5,219 bases of DNA, taken from positions 1 through 5,219 of the forward strand of contig CABUCP010000264.1 in the NCBI GenBank assembly GCA_902490055.1, written 5' to 3'. This stretch comes from an uncultured Klebsiella sp. GTDB lineage: Bacteria > Pseudomonadota > Gammaproteobacteria > Enterobacterales > Enterobacteriaceae. Made by a program: the position numbers and the translations under genes. Below the pieces are notes generated by a model that was given only the letters and a program-made list of their open reading frames with translations, was not told the origin of the DNA and made no database searches. Below, in pieces: positions 1-5,219 of the stretch. How positions within the stretch are numbered: the first letter of the stretch is position 1; the number at the start of each line of letters is the position of its first letter.

Positions 1-60
1 ATTTTCAACTTTGCGCGATACAGATGCAAGCTTAAGTCGCCTGACATGAGGTTTGTGCGG

Positions 61-89
61 TTGACAAGGAGAGCAATACCTTTTAGGTT
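61..89 (+). promoter_or_regulatory. Candidate sigma-70 promoter upstream of entC
   Basis: A perfect -35 hexamer TTGACA lies at 61-66. A 17-bp spacer leads to TAGGTT at 84-89, which matches only three of six bases of the -10 consensus. Transcription from here would start near 96 and place the Fur-like operator in the early transcribed region. Alternative -10-like hexamers lie inside the operator itself (TATAAA at 102-107, GATAAT at 109-114), but they lack a good -35 at the right distance. The element is seen by eye only; the true start site could be at any of these positions. Confidence 0.3.
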
Positions 90-102
90 AGCCACCAAAA
101 AT

Positions 103-139
103 ATAAATGATAATTATTCGTAATATCTTTATCATTTTT
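103..139. promoter_or_regulatory. Fur operator (iron box) of the entC promoter, probably overlapping sites
   Basis: The stretch is strongly AT-rich and contains ATGATAAT-type hexamers typical of Fur boxes. Against the 19-bp consensus GATAATGATAATCATTATC, the best frame, 109-127 (GATAATTATTCGTAATATC), matches 13 of 19 by hand count. Frames at 103-121 and 121-139 match about 12 and 11. The arms AAATGATAA (105-113) and TTATCATTT (129-137) form a perfect 9-bp inverted repeat around a 15-bp centre. Fur with Fe2+ is known to repress the fepB-entC divergent promoters in E. coli, so the same iron control is inferred here. The exact number of bound dimers cannot be read from sequence. Confidence 0.7.
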
Positions 140-144
140 GGAGG
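140..144 (+). promoter_or_regulatory. entC ribosome binding site
   Basis: GGAGG sits five bases before the ATG at 150. It decides the start of entC, because an in-frame TTG at 138 overlaps this element and would leave the upstream start without any ribosome binding site. Confidence 0.85.
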
Positions 145-149
145 ATGAT

Positions 150-1325
150 ATGGAAACGTCACTGGCCGAGGATGTACAGGAAAAAATGCACACCCTGTCG
201 TCGCAAAACTTCTTCTTTATGTCGCCGTACCGCAGTTTTAGTACGTCCGGCTGCTTCCGCCGATTCTCCCAACCCGCCGTCGGCGGCGATTCGCTGAGCG
301 GCGAATTCCAGCAAAAAATGGCAGCCGCCTTTGCCGACGCCCGCGCCGCGGGGATCCGTAAGCCGGTAATGGTTGGGGCGATCCCGTTCGATACCCATCA
401 GCCTTCCGAGCTCTATATTCCCGAGCGCTGGGAATCGTTCTCCCGTACCGACAAACAGCAGTCCGCGCGCTATGCGGCGCCGCTTGACGCGATGGATGTC
501 GTCGATCGCCAGGAGATCCCCGAGCAGGATGAATTTATGGCGATGGTTGAACGCGCCGCCGCGCTGACGGCCACCCCGGAAGTCGACAAAGTCGTCCTGT
601 CGCGGCTGATTGATATTACCACCCGCGAACGAGTCAATAGCGGCGCGCTGTTGGAGAAGTTGATTGCGCAGAACCCTGCAAGCTTTAACTTCCACGTCCC
701 GCTTTCTGATGGCGGCGTGCTGCTGGGCGCCAGTCCGGAGCTGCTGCTGCGTAAAGAAGGGCAGCATTTCAGCTCTCTACCGCTGGCCGGCTCCGCTCGT
801 CGCCAACCGGACGATGTGCTGGACCGCGAAGCAGGCAATAAATTGCTGGCCTCCGGCAAAGATCGCCACGAACACGATCTGGTGACCCAGGCGATGAAAA
901 GCGTGCTGGGCCCGCGCAGCAGCCATCTGTCGCTGCCGGAATCACCGCAGTTGATTACCACGCCAACCTTATGGCACCTGGCGACGCCGATTGAAGGCAC
1001 GGCTCTGGCTGAAGAAAACGCCATGTCGCTGGCCTGCCTGTTGCACCCGACCCCGGCGCTGAGCGGTTTCCCACATCAAGTGGCGAAGCGACTGATTGCC
1101 GAGCTTGAACCGTTTGATCGCCAGCTGTTCGGCGGCATCGTCGGCTGGTGCGATGACGAAGGCAACGGCGAGTGGGTGGTGACTATCCGCTGTGCGCGCC
1201 TGCATCAACGTACGCTACGGCTTTTTGCCGGCGCGGGCATCGTCCCGGCGTCCTCGCCGCTGGGCGAATGGCGCGAAACCGGCGTCAAACTGACCACCAT
1301 GCTCAACGTATTTGGCTTGAATTAA
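150..1325 (+). CDS. entC: Isochorismate synthase EntC
   Basis: EntC converts chorismate to isochorismate, the committed step from the shikimate pathway into enterobactin; the enzyme is cytosolic and Mg2+ dependent. The ATG at 150 gives 391 residues, the same length as E. coli EntC, and follows a GGAGG element; a TTG at 138 would add four residues but is not needed. The chorismate-binding fold is complete. Visible are K147 (general base, [12 protein letters not shown]), E197 (general acid, GASPELLLR), E241 (DRHEHDLV) and E376 (GEWRETGVK) as Mg2+ ligands, and R347 in the TIRCAR segment for substrate binding. These use the same numbering as the E. coli enzyme. The N-terminal [10 protein letters not shown] segment is also typical. 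It is the first gene of the operon, directly behind the Fur-like operator. MenF and other chorismate enzymes share the fold, but the near-identity and gene context fit EntC. Confidence 0.98.
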   Translation: METSLAEDVQEKMHTLSSQNFFFMSPYRSFSTSGCFRRFSQPAVGGDSLSGEFQQKMAAAFADARAAGIRKPVMVGAIPFDTHQPSELYIPERWESFSRTDKQQSARYAAPLDAMDVVDRQEIPEQDEFMAMVERAAALTATPEVDKVVLSRLIDITTRERVNSGALLEKLIAQNPASFNFHVPLSDGGVLLGASPELLLRKEGQHFSSLPLAGSARRQPDDVLDREAGNKLLASGKDRHEHDLVTQAMKSVLGPRSSHLSLPESPQLITTPTLWHLATPIEGTALAEENAMSLACLLHPTPALSGFPHQVAKRLIAELEPFDRQLFGGIVGWCDDEGNGEWVVTIRCARLHQRTLRLFAGAGIVPASSPLGEWRETGVKLTTMLNVFGLN

Positions 1326-1329
1326 GAGG
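1324..1329 (+). promoter_or_regulatory. entE ribosome binding site overlapping the entC stop codon
   Basis: AAGAGG lies five bases before the entE ATG at 1335 and shares its first two bases with the entC TAA stop (1323-1325). This arrangement favours handing terminating ribosomes from entC to entE. Confidence 0.7.
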
Positions 1330-1334
1330 CAAGG

Positions 1335-2942
1335 ATGATTGCATTTACCCGTTGGCCGGAAGAGTTTGCGGCCCGCTATCGTCAAAAAGGCTACTGGCAG
1401 GATTTGCCGTTAACCAATCTGATTACCCGTCATGCGGAAAACGACGCCGTCGCGATTATCGACGGCGAGCGGCAGATCAGCTATCGCCAGTTTAACCAGC
1501 TGGTGGATAACCTTGCGTGCTCTCTGCAGCATCAGGGACTGAATCGCGGAGAAACCGCGCTGGTGCAGCTCGGCAACGTTGCCGAGTTTTACATTACCCT
1601 GTTCGCACTGCTGCGTATCGGCGTCGCGCCGGTCAATGCGCTGTTTAGCCATCAGCGCAGCGAGCTCAACGCTTATGCCGCGCAGATTAAACCGGCGCTG
1701 CTGATTGCCGACCGTGACCATGCGCTGTTTGCCGATGATAGCTTCCTCAATGGTTTTATCGCGGAACACGCTTCGCTGCGCGTCGCGCTGCTGCGTAACG
1801 ATGGCGGCGAGCGCGACCTGGCAACGGAAATTAATCGCACGGCGGATAACTTTGTCGCCAATCCGACGCCGGCCGATGAAGTGGCCTTTTTCCAGCTCTC
1901 CGGCGGCAGTACCGGGACGCCGAAGCTCATTCCGCGTACCCACAACGATTACGACTACAGTATTCGCCGCAGTAATGAAATCTGCGGTATCAGCGCCGAG
2001 ACGCGTTATCTCAACGCGCTGCCGGCGGCGCACAACTATGCGATGAGCTCGCCGGGATCGCTGGGCGTCTTTCTCGCCGGCGGGCAAGTGATCCTTGCCG
2101 CGGACCCGAGCGCGACGCTGTGCTTCCCGTTGATTGAAAAACATCAGATTAACGTCGCCTCTCTGGTGCCGCCGGCGGTCAGTCTGTGGCTACAGGCGAT
2201 CCACGAATGGGGCAGCAACGCTCAGCTGCAGTCGTTGCAGCTGCTGCAGGTCGGCGGAGCGCGCCTGTCCGCGACGCTCGCCGCGCGGATCCCGGCGGAA
2301 ATCGGCTGCCAGCTGCAACAGGTCTTCGGCATGGCGGAAGGGCTGGTTAACTACACCCGCCTTAACGATAGCCCGCAGCGGATTATCAATACCCAGGGTT
2401 GCCCGATGTGTCCGGACGATGAAGTGTGGGTAGCGGATGCCGAGGGTAACCCGCTGCCGCGCGGCGAAGTGGGCCGTCTGATGACCCGCGGCCCTTATAC
2501 CTTCCGCGGCTACTACAACAGCCCGCAGCATAATGCCGAAGCCTTTGATGCCAACGGTTTTTACTGCTCCGGCGATCTGATTTCGATCGACGAGGATGGC
2601 TACATCACCGTGCAGGGCCGGGAAAAAGATCAGATCAACCGCGGGGGCGAGAAGATCGCCGCTGAAGAGATCGAAAACCTGCTGTTGCGCCATGAAGCGG
2701 TGATCCATGCCGCCCTGGTCAGCATTGAAGACAATCTGCTGGGCGAGAAGAGCTGCGCTTATCTGGTGGTGAAATCGCCGCTGCGCGCGGTCGCGGTGCG
2801 CCGTTTCCTGCGCGAGCAGGGCGTGGCCGAATTTAAGCTGCCGGATCGCGTGGAGTGCGTTGCCGCGCTGCCGCTGACTCCGGTAGGAAAAGTCGATAAA
2901 AAACAATTACGTCAGTGGCTGGCCGAAGGCAAGCTGGGCTAA
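1335..2942 (+). CDS. entE: 2,3-dihydroxybenzoate-AMP ligase EntE
   Basis: EntE activates 2,3-dihydroxybenzoate with ATP to the acyl-adenylate and transfers it to the phosphopantetheine thiol of the EntB aryl carrier domain. The protein is 535 residues, one fewer than E. coli EntE; the N-terminus reads [11 protein letters not shown], one residue shorter. It is a stand-alone adenylation enzyme of the ANL family. Motifs in order: the phosphate-binding loop [10 protein letters not shown] (188-197), the aryl-acid pocket HNYAMSSPG (233-241, with N234 and S239 matching the known DHB-binding Asn and Ser), FGMAEG (331-336), YCSGDL (410-415), the hinge [13 protein letters not shown] (428-440), and the C-terminal catalytic lysine K519 in [11 protein letters not shown]. 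The pocket asparagine is the mark of DHB or salicylate activation rather than of amino acids. It follows entC by 9 nt. The last residues (EGKLG) differ from E. coli, as expected for a variable tail. Confidence 0.98.
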   Translation: MIAFTRWPEEFAARYRQKGYWQDLPLTNLITRHAENDAVAIIDGERQISYRQFNQLVDNLACSLQHQGLNRGETALVQLGNVAEFYITLFALLRIGVAPVNALFSHQRSELNAYAAQIKPALLIADRDHALFADDSFLNGFIAEHASLRVALLRNDGGERDLATEINRTADNFVANPTPADEVAFFQLSGGSTGTPKLIPRTHNDYDYSIRRSNEICGISAETRYLNALPAAHNYAMSSPGSLGVFLAGGQVILAADPSATLCFPLIEKHQINVASLVPPAVSLWLQAIHEWGSNAQLQSLQLLQVGGARLSATLAARIPAEIGCQLQQVFGMAEGLVNYTRLNDSPQRIINTQGCPMCPDDEVWVADAEGNPLPRGEVGRLMTRGPYTFRGYYNSPQHNAEAFDANGFYCSGDLISIDEDGYITVQGREKDQINRGGEKIAAEEIENLLLRHEAVIHAALVSIEDNLLGEKSCAYLVVKSPLRAVAVRRFLREQGVAEFKLPDRVECVAALPLTPVGKVDKKQLRQWLAEGKLG

Positions 2943-2946
2943 AGGA
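2941..2946 (+). promoter_or_regulatory. entB ribosome binding site
   Basis: AAAGGA overlaps the entE TAA stop (2940-2942) and lies nine bases before the entB ATG at 2956. It supports that start, which also gives the family-typical N-terminus MAIPKLQAY. Confidence 0.65.
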
Positions 2947-2955
2947 AAACTGAAA

Positions 2956-3807
2956 ATGGCAATCCCTAAATTACAGGCTTACGCGCTGCCGGAAGCCAGC
3001 GATATCCCGGCGAACAAAGTGAACTGGGCATTTGAGCCAGCGCGCGCCGCGTTACTCATCCATGATATGCAGGAATATTTCCTCAATTTCTGGGGCGAGA
3101 ACAGCGCGATGATGGAGAAAGTGGTGGCGAATATTGCCGCCCTGCGCGACTTCTGCAAACAGAATGGTATTCCGGTGTACTACACCGCGCAGCCGAAAGA
3201 GCAGAGCGATGAAGATCGCGCGCTGCTCAATGATATGTGGGGGCCGGGGCTGACCCGCTCGCCGGAGCAGCAGCAGGTGATTGCCGCGCTGGCGCCGGAC
3301 GAACACGACACCGTACTGGTAAAATGGCGCTACAGCGCATTTCATCGCTCGCCGTTGGAAGAGATGCTGAAAGAGACCGGTCGCGACCAGCTGATTATCA
3401 CCGGCGTTTACGCCCATATCGGCTGCATGACCACCGCAACCGATGCCTTCATGCGCGATATCAAACCGTTCTTTGTCGCCGATGCGCTGGCTGATTTCAG
3501 CCGCGAAGAGCATCTGATGGCGCTGAAATACGTCGCCGGCCGTTCCGGTCGCGTGGTGATGACCGAAGAACTGCTGCCGCTGCCGGCCTCCAAAGCGGCG
3601 CTGCGCGCGCTGGTGCTGCCGCTGCTCGACGAATCCGATGAACCGCTGGACGATGAAAACCTGATCGACTACGGTCTGGATTCGGTGCGCATGATGGCGT
3701 TGGCCGCCCGCTGGCGTAAAGTGCATGGCGATATCGATTTTGTGATGCTGGCGAAAAACCCGAGCATCGACGCCTGGTGGGCGCTGCTTTCCCGCGAGGT
3801 GAAATAA
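2956..3807 (+). CDS. entB: Bifunctional isochorismatase / aryl carrier protein EntB
   Basis: EntB has two jobs. The N-terminal isochorismatase domain (about 1-207) hydrolyses isochorismate to 2,3-dihydro-2,3-dihydroxybenzoate and pyruvate. The C-terminal aryl carrier domain (about 211-283) holds DHB on a phosphopantetheine arm for EntF. Visible are D37 in LLIHDMQEYF, K123 in LVKWRYSAF and the YAHIGC segment (152-157) with G156 at the place where many cysteine hydrolases carry the nucleophilic Cys, as known for EntB. The carrier motif DYGLDSVRMM has S243 as the pantetheine attachment site, equal to S245 in E. coli. The protein is 283 residues against 285 in E. coli; the missing two residues fall in the linker (ELLPLPASK against ELLPAPIPASK, recalled). 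It follows entE by 13 nt and overlaps entA by one base. The modifying enzyme EntD is not in the window. Confidence 0.98.
   Translation: MAIPKLQAYALPEASDIPANKVNWAFEPARAALLIHDMQEYFLNFWGENSAMMEKVVANIAALRDFCKQNGIPVYYTAQPKEQSDEDRALLNDMWGPGLTRSPEQQQVIAALAPDEHDTVLVKWRYSAFHRSPLEEMLKETGRDQLIITGVYAHIGCMTTATDAFMRDIKPFFVADALADFSREEHLMALKYVAGRSGRVVMTEELLPLPASKAALRALVLPLLDESDEPLDDENLIDYGLDSVRMMALAARWRKVHGDIDFVMLAKNPSIDAWWALLSREVK
3796..3802 (+). promoter_or_regulatory. entA ribosome binding site inside the end of entB
   Basis: GAGGTGA is a strong match to the 16S rRNA tail and lies four bases before the ATG at 3807. It is read in entB as part of the codons for the terminal Arg-Glu-Val-Lys. It fixes the entA start at 3807 instead of the in-frame ATG at 3777, which would sit within the entB carrier domain. 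Confidence 0.75.
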
Positions 3808-4562
3808 TGGCGGCGCTGGATTTTCACGGTCAGACCGTGTGGGTGACCGGCGCGGGCAAAGGCATTGGCTACGCGACCGCGCTGGCTTTCGTGGAGGCCG
3901 GGGCGAACGTCACCGGTTTCGACCTGGCCTTTGAGGGCGAGCGCTACCCGTTTGCCACCGAAACGCTGAACGTCGCTGATGCCGAGCAGGTGCGCGAGGT
4001 TTGCGCGCGACTGCTGAACGATCTTGACCGACTGGACGTGCTGGTGAACGCGGCGGGGATCCTGCGCATGGGCGCAACCGACCAATTGAGCGCGGAAGAC
4101 TGGCAGCAGACTTTCGCGGTCAACGTTGGCGGCGCGTTCAACCTGTTCCAGCAGACGATGGCGCAGTTCCGTCGCCAGCGGGGCGGGGCGATTGTTACCG
4201 TCGCCTCTGATGCCGCGCATACCCCGCGTATCGGCATGAGCGCATACGGCGCATCGAAAGCGGCGCTGAAAAGCCTGGCGCTAACCGTCGGGCTCGAGCT
4301 GGCAGGCAGCGGCGTGCGCTGTAATCTGGTGTCGCCGGGTTCCACCGATACCGATATGCAACGTACGCTGTGGGTCAACGATGACGCTGAACAGCAGCGG
4401 ATACGCGGCTTCGGCGAGCAGTTTAAGCTGGGGATCCCGCTGGGCAAAATCGCCCGCCCGCAGGAAATTGCCAATACCATCCTGTTTCTCGCCTCTTCCC
4501 ACGCCAGCCACATCACGCTGCAGGATATCGTGGTGGATGGCGGTTCGACGCTGGGGGCGTAA
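3807..4562 (+). CDS. entA: 2,3-dihydro-2,3-dihydroxybenzoate dehydrogenase EntA
   Basis: EntA oxidises 2,3-dihydro-2,3-dihydroxybenzoate to 2,3-dihydroxybenzoate with NAD+, the aromatising step before EntE. It is a classical short-chain dehydrogenase of 251 residues (E. coli 248; the start here adds about three residues, MAALDF against MDF). Visible in order are the nucleotide-binding TGAGKGIG (14-21), D40 at the end of the second strand (GFD, the acidic residue expected for NAD preference), NAAG (81-84), the catalytic S134, Y147 and K151 (YGASK, 147-151), and VSPGSTDT (175-182). The ATG overlaps the entB stop by one base (TAATG) and has its own GAGGTGA element, so translation is probably coupled to entB. 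A longer form from 3777 is possible but has no support. Many dehydrogenases share this fold; context and near-identity to EntA make the assignment firm. Confidence 0.98.
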   Translation: MAALDFHGQTVWVTGAGKGIGYATALAFVEAGANVTGFDLAFEGERYPFATETLNVADAEQVREVCARLLNDLDRLDVLVNAAGILRMGATDQLSAEDWQQTFAVNVGGAFNLFQQTMAQFRRQRGGAIVTVASDAAHTPRIGMSAYGASKAALKSLALTVGLELAGSGVRCNLVSPGSTDTDMQRTLWVNDDAEQQRIRGFGEQFKLGIPLGKIARPQEIANTILFLASSHASHITLQDIVVDGGSTLGA

Positions 4563-4976
4563 ATGGCCTGGAAACGAGTGCAGTCGCTTGCGGCGCTGAA
4601 CGCCAGCAGTGAAAACACCATGGTGGCGCACCTTGGTATTGTCTACACGCGGCTGGAAGATGGGCTGCTGGAGGCGGAAATGCCTGTGGATGCGCGAACG
4701 CACCAGCCGTTTGGCCTGCTGCACGGCGGCGCATCGGCGGCCCTGGCGGAGACGCTGGGGTCAATGGCCGGTTGGCTGATGACCGAGGAGGGGCAGTGCG
4801 TGGTCGGGACCGAGCTTAATGCGACCCACCATCGTGCGGTCTCCAGCGGTAAGGTGCGCGGCGAGTGTCGCCCACTGCATCTTGGCCGTCAAAGCCAAAG
4901 CTGGGAGATTGCGGTGTATGACGAAAAGGGGCGGCGCTGCTGCACCTGTCGTCTGGGAACCGCGGTGCTAGGCTAA
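4563..4976 (+). CDS. entH: Proofreading thioesterase EntH (YbdB)
   Basis: EntH is a small hotdog-fold thioesterase that hydrolyses wrong acyl groups from the EntB carrier domain and so keeps enterobactin assembly running. It has 137 residues, equal to E. coli EntH. The 4-hydroxybenzoyl-CoA/PaaI-type active-site segment [20 protein letters not shown] (48-67) holds Q48, H54, the catalytic acid E63 and S67. The segment ELNATHHR (84-91) carries H89 near the substrate. The ATG at 4563 follows the entA TAA with no spacer. Only a weak G-rich stretch (GGGGG, 4553-4557) precedes it, so translation is likely coupled to entA. It is the last gene of the operon. MenI (YdiI) is a close paralogue acting on DHNA-CoA, but the position after entA argues for EntH. 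Confidence 0.96.
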   Translation: MAWKRVQSLAALNASSENTMVAHLGIVYTRLEDGLLEAEMPVDARTHQPFGLLHGGASAALAETLGSMAGWLMTEEGQCVVGTELNATHHRAVSSGKVRGECRPLHLGRQSQSWEIAVYDEKGRRCCTCRLGTAVLG

Positions 4977-4989
4977 GGCGTTGCTATTT

Positions 4990-5020
4990 CCCCGGCTTGC
5001 GCTGCGCTGAGCCGGGCTAC
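4990..5020 (-). repeat. REP element 1 (GTAG head on the - strand)
   Basis: The inverted repeat CCCGGCT (4991-4997) and AGCCGGG (5010-5016) gives a 7-bp stem around a 12-nt GC-rich loop. It is followed by CTAC, the complement of the GTAG head that marks REP elements. It lies 14 nt after the entH stop. The transcript could form this stem, which in other operons protects the 3' end from exonucleases. No T-run follows, so it is not a standard intrinsic terminator. Confidence 0.75.
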
Positions 5021-5108
5021 GGTTCCTCTCATGGCGCAGGGAGCGCACAGATTGAGGCCACCAGCACCGGCAGTTTCAGTAGACCTTAAGCTCACAATGG
5101 CACGATCC

Positions 5109-5140
5109 GTAGGCCGGATAAGGCGCAGCCGCCATCCGGC
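5109..5140 (+). repeat. REP element 2 (GTAG head on the + strand)
   Basis: GTAG (5109-5112) is followed by the stem GCCGGAT (5113-5119) pairing with ATCCGGC (5134-5140). An inner GGCG (5122-5125) pairs with CGCC (5130-5133) over a CAGC loop. The unpaired AA at 5120-5121 forms the small bulge typical of REP (palindromic unit) sequences. The core GCCGGATAAGGCG is the common enterobacterial type. Confidence 0.9.
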
Positions 5141-5154
5141 GCAAAGCGGCTTCT

Positions 5155-5166
5155 TATCCGCGGATA
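5155..5166. repeat. 12-bp perfect palindrome between REP elements
   Basis: TATCCGCGGATA reads the same on both strands. It lies between the second and third REP elements, and its left half is part of CTTATCCG (5153-5160), which is also complementary to CGGATAAG (5115-5122) in REP 2. It may be a decayed REP half or part of the BIME linker; no function is shown. Confidence 0.6.
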
Positions 5167-5168
5167 TT

Positions 5169-5199
5169 GCCCGGCGGCGCTGCGCTTGCGCGGGCCTAC
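5169..5199 (-). repeat. REP element 3 (GTAG head on the - strand)
   Basis: GCCCG (5169-5173) pairs with CGGGC (5191-5195), with further GC-rich self-complementarity inside (GGCGGCGC and TTGCGC). It ends in CTAC (5196-5199), the complement of the GTAG head. Its orientation is opposite to REP 2, the usual alternating arrangement within a BIME. Confidence 0.8.
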
Positions 5200-5219
5200 A
5201 GATCACATGCCGGGCGTAG

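Larger units (their letters stand above)
1..149. other. Upstream regulatory region of entC (part of the expected fepB-entC divergent interval)
   Basis: No gene is supported here. Positions 1-96 have mixed composition and hold only the promoter-like TTGACA at 61-66. From about 97 the sequence becomes AT-rich and contains the Fur-like operator and the entC ribosome binding site. In E. coli this interval also drives fepB leftwards with a long leader; neither the fepB start nor its promoter can be assigned with confidence in the part shown. Confidence 0.6.
4977..5219. other. Intergenic region after entH with a REP/BIME cluster
   Basis: This non-coding stretch of 243 nt follows the operon and runs to the window edge. 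It carries three REP elements in alternating orientation, a 12-bp palindrome, and a final GTAG at 5216-5219 that may be the head of a fourth REP cut by the window. Between 5021 and 5108 I see no gene, promoter or hairpin I can support. No T-tract terminator is present, so how the ent transcript ends is not clear from sequence. In E. coli the next gene is cstA. Confidence 0.75.

Noticed and set aside
1..47. - strand ORF starting at 47 and open at the window edge, possible fepB start
   Set aside because: The predicted residues (MSGDLSLHLYRAKLK) are not a signal peptide as FepB needs, and there is no ribosome binding site.
46..123. 25-codon + strand ORF upstream of entC
   Set aside because: No ribosome binding site, and its second half is the Fur operator sequence. 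Could be chance; no leader-peptide features such as repeated regulatory codons.
138..149. In-frame TTG start adding four residues to EntC
   Set aside because: The TTG overlaps the GGAGG ribosome binding site; the ATG at 150 has ideal spacing and gives exactly the E. coli length.
470..1024. Long antisense ORFs across entC, and similar ones across entE, entB, entA
   Set aside because: They are opposite conserved enzymes in GC-rich DNA, where stop codons are rare on the other strand; the products are low-complexity, rich in Arg, Ser and Ala, and match no family I know.
3777..3806. In-frame ATG extending EntA by ten residues
   Set aside because: It lies within the entB carrier domain without a ribosome binding site, and the extra residues are not part of the dehydrogenase fold. 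GAGGTGA points to 3807.
150..4976. A novel biosynthetic or defence system
   Set aside because: All five genes are intact, standard enterobactin genes in the standard order; there is no inserted, fused or unknown gene.
4991..5016. Intrinsic terminator after entH
   Set aside because: The stem is strong but is followed by CTACGGTTCC and not a T-run, and it has the CTAC tail of a REP element.
5031..5219. 62-codon + strand ORF running off the window
   Set aside because: It reads through REP 2 and REP 3 and has no recognisable domain; the apparent coding comes from GC-rich repeats.

Overview
The window carries a complete enterobactin (catecholate siderophore) precursor operon, entC-entE-entB-entA-entH, all on the + strand and filling positions 150-4976. 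Each product matches the Escherichia coli protein along its whole length, recalled from memory, with every catalytic residue I could check in place. The organism is a gammaproteobacterium of the Enterobacteriaceae. The GC-rich coding sequence, the difference from E. coli and the REP elements with CCCGGC-type stems and a GTAG head point to Klebsiella, Raoultella or a close relative. I cannot fix the species from this sequence alone.

Layout. Positions 1-149 are the upstream regulatory region. In E. coli it separates entC from the divergent fepB, but no fepB coding sequence is visible here. The region turns AT-rich at about 97-140 and holds a Fur-like operator inside a perfect 9-bp inverted repeat, just before the entC ribosome binding site. 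The five genes are tightly packed: 9 nt between entC and entE, 13 nt between entE and entB, a 1-nt stop/start overlap between entB and entA (TAATG), and a direct stop-to-start abutment between entA and entH (TAAATG). Positions 4977-5219 are non-coding and hold a cluster of alternating REP elements (a BIME), with no T-tract terminator visible. In E. coli the next gene is cstA; it is not reached here.

How the genes work together. EntC isomerises chorismate to isochorismate. The N-terminal domain of EntB removes pyruvate to give 2,3-dihydro-2,3-dihydroxybenzoate. EntA oxidises this with NAD+ to 2,3-dihydroxybenzoate (DHB). EntE adenylates DHB and loads it onto the phosphopantetheine arm of the C-terminal carrier domain of EntB. 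EntH is a hotdog thioesterase that clears wrongly acylated carrier protein. Final assembly needs EntF and the phosphopantetheinyl transferase EntD, which lie outside this window. Expression is expected to be repressed by Fe2+-Fur.

I found no undescribed system. The window is a well-known operon, intact. The points most worth a second look are the symmetric operator that runs up to the entC ribosome binding site, the shortened linker between the two EntB domains, and the REP/palindrome cluster at the 3' end.
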